NCBI GenBank assembly: GCA_902806015.1
Contig: CADCUZ010000076.1
Span: forward strand, 1 to 10,720
Direction of reading: 5' to 3'
DNA: 10,720 nucleotides
Source of the DNA: an uncultured Rubrobacteraceae bacterium
GTDB lineage: Bacteria; Actinomycetota; Rubrobacteria; Rubrobacterales; Rubrobacteraceae
Shown in pieces: positions 6,730 through 10,720 of this stretch. Under the pieces are notes generated by a model that saw only the letters and a list, made by a program, of their open reading frames with translations, did not search any database and was not told where the DNA came from. The position numbers and the translations under genes were made by a program. Each line of letters starts with the position of its first letter. The stretch's first letter is position 1.

Positions 6730-7869
6730 GTGAGGCGTCGCCTCGTTATCCTGGGCTCCACCGGCAGTATCGGCCTGCAGGCCCTCGACGTGGTGCGCGC
6801 CCAACCAGAACGCTTCGAGGTCGTCGGCCTCTCCGCCGGCCGCAGCGCCGACGCTCTGAGAGAACAGGCCGCGGAGTTCTCGCCGCCCTTCGTCGCGCTC
6901 GAGCACGGCGACGCCGACGGCCTGCGGGACCTTCCCTGCGAGGTGATCTCCGGCCCCGGCTCCGCGGAGCGGCTGGCGGAAGTGCCGGCCGACGTCGTCT
7001 TGAACGGGATCGTCGGCTTCGCGGGGTTGGCCGCTACGGTAGGGGCGCTGCGGGCCGGAAACCGGGTCGCCCTCGCGAACAAGGAGTCCCTGATTGCCGG
7101 CGGCGACTGGGTGATGTCCCTGGCCGAGGACAACCCCCTAATCCCCGTGGACTCGGAGCACTCCGCCATCTTCCAGTGCCTCGACGGCAGGAGCGATCGT
7201 GAGGTCAGCGGCATCCTCTTGACCGCCTCGGGCGGGCCCTTCTTCACCGAGGAAAAGGAGCGGCTCTCTGAGGTCGGGCCGGAGCATGCGCTCAAACACC
7301 CGACCTGGAAGATGGGGCCCAAGATCACGATAGATTCGGCCACGATGATGAACAAGGGCCTGGAGGTGATCGAGGCCCACCACTTGTTCGGGGCCGCCTA
7401 CGACGACGTGCGGGTGGTCGTGCACCGCCAGTCCGTGGTCCACGGGGGCGTGATGTTCGTGGACGGCTCGGTCGTCCTCCACGCAGCGTTGCCCGACATG
7501 CGCCTACCCATCTCATACGCGGTCGTCTACCCCGAAAGAGTGGACGTGGGCGCCGCCCCCGTACCGTTCAACGGCCCCTGCTGGACCTTTGAAGAGCCTC
7601 GCGACGATGTGTTCCGGTGCCTCCCGTTGGCCGTCGAGGCCGGCAAGGCCGGCGGGGCCTACCCGGTGGCGCTGAACGCGGCGAACGAGGTGGCCGTCAG
7701 GGCTTTCCTGGACGGCCGGATACACTTCCTTTCCATAGCAGACACGATCGAGGGGGTCCTCCAAGCCGTGCCAGACTTCGGCAGAATGCACAGCCTTGAT
7801 GCCATAACCGCCGTCGACGCCTGGGCCAGGGAAGAGGCCGGATCGAGGACGCTGCAGGTCGCCCGATGA
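6730..7869 (+). CDS. dxr: 1-deoxy-D-xylulose 5-phosphate reductoisomerase
   Basis: Dxr converts DXP to MEP with NADPH, the first committed step of the non-mevalonate isoprenoid pathway and the target of fosmidomycin. The NADPH site is GSTGSIG (9-15). LANKESL contains N117 and K118. PVDSEHSAIFQ gives metal ligands D141 and E143. LTASGGPF, HPTWKMGPKITIDSATMMNK (from H190) and KGLEVIEA with E212 follow, and ALNAANEVAV lies in the C-terminal domain. The 379 residues are normal. GTG 6730 is chosen because it sits directly before RRRLVILGSTG. The frame stays open further upstream, but only as a shadow of cdsA. The Shine-Dalgarno is weak. The stop overlaps the rseP start in ATGA. Dxr, IspG and UppS in one operon tie precursor supply to lipid-carrier synthesis. 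Confidence 0.96.
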   Translation: MRRRLVILGSTGSIGLQALDVVRAQPERFEVVGLSAGRSADALREQAAEFSPPFVALEHGDADGLRDLPCEVISGPGSAERLAEVPADVVLNGIVGFAGLAATVGALRAGNRVALANKESLIAGGDWVMSLAEDNPLIPVDSEHSAIFQCLDGRSDREVSGILLTASGGPFFTEEKERLSEVGPEHALKHPTWKMGPKITIDSATMMNKGLEVIEAHHLFGAAYDDVRVVVHRQSVVHGGVMFVDGSVVLHAALPDMRLPISYAVVYPERVDVGAAPVPFNGPCWTFEEPRDDVFRCLPLAVEAGKAGGAYPVALNAANEVAVRAFLDGRIHFLSIADTIEGVLQAVPDFGRMHSLDAITAVDAWAREEAGSRTLQVAR

Positions 7870-8903
7870 CCTTCGCCCTCGGCATCCTCGGATTGATCCT
7901 GCTCATCGTCATCCACGAGCTCGGCCACATGCTCACCGCCAAGGCCCTCGGCGTCCGCGTCCCTGAGTTCGGCGTCGGCTTCGGCCCCGCCCTCTTTAAA
8001 AAGAAACTCGGCAAGACCGTCTACTCTTTTCGTATAATACTCTTGGGCGGGTTCGCGAAGATGGCGGGAATGGGGGACGGGGAGGAGGGGCCGGACACCT
8101 ACACCGCCAAGGCGCCGTGGAGGCGGGCCGCGATTATCTTCGCGGGGCCGTTGGCGAACATCCTGGCGGCGGTCGTGATTTTCGCCGGCATCTACATGAG
8201 CGGGGTGCCCCGGCCGACTACGGAGGTCGCCGAGGTTGTGCCCGATTCTCTGGCCTCGGAGGCCGGCATCCGGCAGGGCGACCGCATAATCTCTGTGGAC
8301 GGGAACGGGTTCAAAAGTTGGGACGGCTTCGTTCGGCACATTGGCAAAAAGGAGCCCGGGGACGGGGTGGATCTCGTCGTCAAGAGGGATGGCGAGGAAC
8401 GCCCGGTCTCAGGCGAGCTGACCGCCGATCCCGAGAACAAGGACCGGGCGCTCGTGGGGGTCCGGCCTGTTGCCGTCGAGGACACGTACGGGCCCGTAGC
8501 GGCGCTCGGTCAGGCCTTGCGGCAGTGCGTCGAGATCACGGCGACGCTCGGGGCGTTCGTCGTGGATCTCGCGTCGGGGGAGCGGTCGTTTTTTCAGAAT
8601 GTCAGCGGTCCGGTCGGGATCACTTCGGTGGCGAGCACGTCCGTAGCGCAAGGATTTTTCCTTCCGCTGCTGGCGATCATCAGCCTCAACCTGGCGCTCT
8701 TCAACCTGCTGCCTTTCTTGCCGCTCGACGGGGGGCACCTGTTCTTTATAGCGGCGGAAAAGTTGCTTGGGAGACCCGTAAGTCAGGAGACGATGGGCAG
8801 GTTCGCGGCGGTCGGGGTGGCCCTGGTCCTTATGCTTTTCGTGTTCGCAACCTACGCTGACCTTAGTAAGATCCTTACGGGACAGCCGTTCATCCCGGAG
8901 TAG
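7866..8903 (+). CDS. rseP: Site-2 (RIP) membrane metalloprotease, RseP family
   Basis: Family M50 zinc protease that cuts membrane proteins within the bilayer; in other bacteria it releases sigma factors by cleaving anti-sigma factors or clears signal-peptide remnants. The first membrane helix carries the zinc motif HELGH (H17-E18-H21). A second hydrophobic segment follows GPLANILAAVVIFAG. A single PDZ domain covers about residues 115-190 (DSLASEAGIRQGDRIISVDG). The third zinc ligand is in NLLPFLPLDGGH (N280-H291, with D288). A last helix is GVALVLMLFVFATYA. With 345 residues and one PDZ domain it resembles Gram-positive and actinobacterial forms rather than E. coli RseP with two. It starts at ATG within the dxr stop. 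No partner anti-sigma gene is in the window, so the substrate is unknown. Confidence 0.95.
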   Translation: MTFALGILGLILLIVIHELGHMLTAKALGVRVPEFGVGFGPALFKKKLGKTVYSFRIILLGGFAKMAGMGDGEEGPDTYTAKAPWRRAAIIFAGPLANILAAVVIFAGIYMSGVPRPTTEVAEVVPDSLASEAGIRQGDRIISVDGNGFKSWDGFVRHIGKKEPGDGVDLVVKRDGEERPVSGELTADPENKDRALVGVRPVAVEDTYGPVAALGQALRQCVEITATLGAFVVDLASGERSFFQNVSGPVGITSVASTSVAQGFFLPLLAIISLNLALFNLLPFLPLDGGHLFFIAAEKLLGRPVSQETMGRFAAVGVALVLMLFVFATYADLSKILTGQPFIPE

Positions 8904-8933
8904 AATCATGGCAATGGACATTTTGGGAGTGAG

Positions 8934-10007
8934 ATGACTGAGGCAGCGGTACGCGAACGTCCGGTGACGAGCAGGCAGATAAAGGTCGGGGACGTGCCGA
9001 TCGGCGGCGGCGCCCCGGTGGCGGTCCAATCGATGACCAACACCATGACCTACGACGTCGAGGCGACCGTCCAGCAGGTCTACGACCTCAACGCGGCCGG
9101 CGCCGATCTCGTGCGCGTTTCGGTCAACGGCTCCAAGGCCCTCAAGGGCTTCCGGGAGGTCGTGTGGCGGAGCCCGGTGCCCCTGATCGCAGACATCCAC
9201 TTCGACTACCGGATGGCGCTGGGCGCCGCCGACGCGGGTGCCGCCTGCGTCCGCATCAACCCCGGCAACGTCGGCAACGACGACCGCTACCGGCAGGTCA
9301 TCGAGAAGTGCCAGGAGACCGGCCTCGCCATGCGCATCGGCGTAAACTCCGGCTCGGTCGAGAAGAAATATCGGGAAATGCCCAAGCACGAGGCGCTGGT
9401 GGCGAGCGCGCTGCACAAGGTCGAGATCGCTGAGGAGATGGGCTTCTTCGACTTCAAGGTCTCCCTTAAGGCGAGCCGCGTCCCCGAGATGGTCGAGGCG
9501 AACAGGCAGTTCCGCCAATACTCAGACGCCCCGCTGCACCTCGGTGTCACCGAAGCCGGCACCAAGCTCTCCGGCTCCATAAAGACCGCCGCGGCCCTGG
9601 GCCAGCTCCTTCCCTACGGGATAGGCGACACCATCCGCGTCTCCCTGGCCGAAGACCCCGTAGAGGAGATCCCCGTCGCTTACGGGATTCTATCCTCCCT
9701 CGACCTCCGCCACCGCGGTCCGAACGTCATAGCCTGCCCGAGCTGCGCCCGCACTTTAGGCTTCGACGTCATCGGCATGGCCGCCAAAGTGGAGGAGCGT
9801 CTCAAGCACTTCGAGGACCACTTCACGGTGGCCGTCATGGGCTGCGTCGTCAACGGGCCGGGCGAGGCTAGAGACGCCGATTACGGCGTGGCTGGCGGCA
9901 AGGACGACGGCGTGATCTTCTCCAAGGGCGAGCCCCTGCGCAAGGTCGGCCGCGACGAGATCTACGACGCCCTCTTCGAGGAGATAGGGAAGGACGGCCG
10001 CAAGTAG
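8934..10007 (+). CDS. ispG: 4-hydroxy-3-methylbut-2-en-1-yl diphosphate synthase (GcpE)
   Basis: IspG reduces MEcPP to HMBPP with a 4Fe-4S cluster, the penultimate step of the MEP pathway; electrons come from flavodoxin or ferredoxin. The TIM-barrel part shows GGGAPVAVQSMTNTMTYDVE, PLIADIHFDYRMAL and RINPGNVG. The cluster ligands are C268 and C271 (ACPSCART) and C304 with E311 (MGCVVNGPGEA), almost the same numbering as E. coli C270, C273, C305. The 357 residues are typical of the bacterial short type without the plant and Chlamydia insertion. ATG 8934 has GGGAG 4 nt upstream. It is separated from rseP by 30 nt without a convincing promoter and is followed by an intrinsic terminator, so it is the last gene of the long operon. 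Confidence 0.96.
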   Translation: MTEAAVRERPVTSRQIKVGDVPIGGGAPVAVQSMTNTMTYDVEATVQQVYDLNAAGADLVRVSVNGSKALKGFREVVWRSPVPLIADIHFDYRMALGAADAGAACVRINPGNVGNDDRYRQVIEKCQETGLAMRIGVNSGSVEKKYREMPKHEALVASALHKVEIAEEMGFFDFKVSLKASRVPEMVEANRQFRQYSDAPLHLGVTEAGTKLSGSIKTAAALGQLLPYGIGDTIRVSLAEDPVEEIPVAYGILSSLDLRHRGPNVIACPSCARTLGFDVIGMAAKVEERLKHFEDHFTVAVMGCVVNGPGEARDADYGVAGGKDDGVIFSKGEPLRKVGRDEIYDALFEEIGKDGRK

Positions 10008-10039
10008 GCGGTTGAACCAGGGCACGAAGCTGGTCTTAG

Positions 10040-10074
10040 CAGCGTGGCCGGCGTTGCGACCACGCTGGTTTTCT
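10040..10074 (+). terminator. Intrinsic terminator after ispG
   Basis: CAGCGTGG (10040-10047) pairs perfectly with CCACGCTG (10060-10067) over a 12-nt loop, and the T-rich run TTTTCT follows at 10069-10074. It starts 32 nt after the ispG stop and is the expected 3' end of the rpsB-to-ispG transcript. Confidence 0.8.
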
Positions 10075-10440
10075 ACCCCACTCTGCTCCTCGTCTACTGC
10101 AAACGCTGACCACGGGTGCGAAAGCCTTCCGACGACCGTCCGCGACGCCGATTACGAGGGCGTAAGGGGCATCGGCTTCTAGATTTTTTCTGAACCTCGG
10201 AGGCCGATGCAGGCACTACGAGGACGCCACCTCGGCGGTCGTTACCAGCAAGCCCCGGTGGTCTTGGGGCGCGATAGCCGGTTTCGTCGCTGGCGTGGTC
10301 GCCCACCTCGCGCGCCGCATGGGGCATCCGGGTCGGCCTTACGGGCTTGCGACGATCGTCAAGCCGTCACTGGGGTTCGTCCCGGTGGACGCCGCGCCGT
10401 GTAAACCTGTACCGGGGGTATCTGCGTAGGGCATGGCCGC
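10075..10440. other. Gene-poor gap with possible membrane-protein remnant
   Basis: No intact gene is supported here. Frame 2 on the + strand is open from 10166 to the stop at 10427-10429 but has no ATG, GTG or TTG start. It includes a short hydrophobic stretch, WSWGAIAGFVAGVVAHLARR, followed by GRPYGLATIVKP. That could be the remains of a membrane protein or chance in GC-rich DNA. The reverse-strand frame at 10094-10327 looks like a shadow of low-complexity Arg/Pro sequence. The gap also contains the inverted repeat at 10169-10210. Confidence 0.4.
10169..10210. repeat. Inverted repeat with T6 run in the loop
   Basis: GCATCGGC (10169-10176) and GCCGATGC (10203-10210) are exact reverse complements. 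The stem extends three further pairs including one G-U, to about 11 bp. The loop of about 20 nt contains ATTTTTT. The T-run lies inside the loop, not after the stem, so this is not a standard terminator. Confidence 0.6.
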
Positions 10441-10441
10441 C

Positions 10442-10469
10442 TTGCAACCTACGTACTCTGATGTAGAAT
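10442..10469 (+). promoter_or_regulatory. Putative promoter for rimP operon
   Basis: TTGCAA (10442-10447) and TAGAAT (10464-10469) are spaced by 16 bp and each resembles the housekeeping consensus (4 and 5 of 6 matches). Transcription would begin near 10476, about 11 nt before the hairpin at 10487. Confidence 0.65.
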
Positions 10470-10486
10470 TCTGTGTGTTGTATTGA

Positions 10487-10519
10487 AGCAAGGGGTCCCT
10501 TGGACCCGTTGCTTTTTTT
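10487..10519 (+). terminator. Intrinsic terminator / candidate attenuator before rimP
   Basis: AGCAA-G-GGGTCC, loop CTT, GGACCC-G-TTGCT forms an 11-bp stem with one G-G mismatch, followed directly by an unbroken T-run to 10519. This is the strongest terminator in the window. It ends 14 nt before the rimP GTG and lies downstream of the putative rimP promoter, so any rimP mRNA starting at that promoter or further upstream must read through it. This suggests a regulated attenuator. Confidence 0.85.
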
Positions 10520-10533
10520 ATCGTTCGGAGAAG

Positions 10534-10720
10534 GTGAGAGAAACGGCGAGGCTGGAGAGATTAGTTGAGGTTGTCGAGGGCGCGCTCCCCCCGAGGAGCG
10601 AGCTCGTGGACGCCCGATTTTCGGGCGGACCGCTGCTGACGCTGCTCGTGGACCGGGAGGACGGCCCGGTGGACCACGAGTTCTGCTCGAGGGTGGCTTC
10701 GGCCGTAGGGCCCGCTGGTT
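10534..10720 (+). CDS. rimP: Ribosome maturation factor RimP (5' part only)
   Basis: RimP helps assemble the 30S subunit. The first 62 codons are present and the gene runs off the window. The visible part fits the RimP N-terminal domain: a helix LERLVEVVEGAL, then SELVDARFSGGPLLTLLVDR, matching the family's ELVDVE...LRVLID pattern, followed by a VDHEFCSRVASAV segment in the place of the usual DDC..VSRAL. The start is taken as GTG 10534, with GGAG only 3 nt upstream, which is short. No other usual start lies in frame between the terminator and the conserved helix. In most bacteria nusA and infB follow rimP; that part lies outside the window. Identification rests on a short stretch plus the position and is likely but not certain. 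Confidence 0.8.
   Translation, partial: MRETARLERLVEVVEGALPPRSELVDARFSGGPLLTLLVDREDGPVDHEFCSRVASAVGPAG

Noticed and set aside
6279..7355. Long reverse-strand open frame of 358 codons over cdsA and dxr
   Set aside because: It lies opposite two well-supported genes, has no family motif and shows the Arg/Pro/Ser-rich composition of a GC-rich shadow frame.
8033..8038. Perfect TATAAT inside rseP as an internal promoter
   Set aside because: No -35-like hexamer lies 15-19 bp upstream and it is inside a coding sequence; chance is likely.
8875..8906. Possible promoter TTACGG...TAGAAT before ispG
   Set aside because: The spacer is 20 bp and the -35 is poor; ispG is probably read from the operon transcript.
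8409..9518. Reverse-strand open frame of 369 codons over rseP and ispG
   Set aside because: It covers conserved coding sequence on the other strand, and its His/Asp/Arg-rich product matches no family I know.
1..10720. CRISPR array, tRNA, rRNA, IS element or prophage
   Set aside because: No regularly spaced repeats, no tRNA-like T-loop/acceptor pattern, no transposase or integrase motifs were seen on either strand.

Overview
The window is high-GC bacterial DNA. It carries a ten-gene housekeeping run, all on the + strand, and the order and protein sequences point to Actinomycetota. The short one-core-domain EF-Ts and the S2 protein with a long acidic tail make a deep branch such as Rubrobacteria my best guess. 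That placement is an inference from gene content and was not tested by a search. No phage, IS element, CRISPR array, tRNA or rRNA was recognised.

Layout. Positions 1-415 hold no gene I can recognise, only one perfect inverted repeat. Positions 416-1166 are a decayed dprA (DNA-uptake/recombination mediator): a premature TGA at 510 and a frameshift near 450, but its C-terminal half and winged-helix domain are still readable. Positions 1252-1977 are a decayed FliA/WhiG-family sigma factor gene broken by about five frameshifts and two in-frame stops. In Streptomyces dprA and whiG also lie just upstream of rpsB, so these are old residents losing function, not new arrivals. An extended -10 promoter at about 2020-2028 and a structured leader of about 145 nt then lead into rpsB.

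Positions 2182-10007 read rpsB, tsf, pyrH, frr, uppS, cdsA, dxr, rseP, ispG. All are intact and tightly packed. The largest gap is 30 bp (rseP-ispG), and two junctions overlap (pyrH/frr by 8 nt, dxr/rseP by 4 nt). The cluster joins translation (S2, EF-Ts, ribosome recycling) with pyrimidine nucleotide supply (UMP kinase) and envelope lipid synthesis: MEP-pathway enzymes Dxr and IspG, undecaprenyl diphosphate synthase, CDP-diacylglycerol synthase and a site-2 protease. Non-ATG starts dominate: TTG for tsf and pyrH, GTG for frr, cdsA, dxr and rimP, and apparently CTG for uppS.

An intrinsic terminator at 10040-10074 closes the run. A gene-poor stretch of about 370 bp follows, with a long inverted repeat and a possible remnant of a membrane protein. 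A promoter (TTGCAA-16 bp-TAGAAT) then precedes a strong intrinsic terminator only 14 nt before the start of rimP, whose 5' part runs off the window. Because rimP normally heads the nusA-infB operon, this promoter-terminator-gene arrangement looks like a transcription attenuator, and it is the most interesting regulatory feature here. No wholly new system is evident. The other points worth a second look are the paired decay of dprA and the sigma gene, the CTG start of uppS and the S2 tail.
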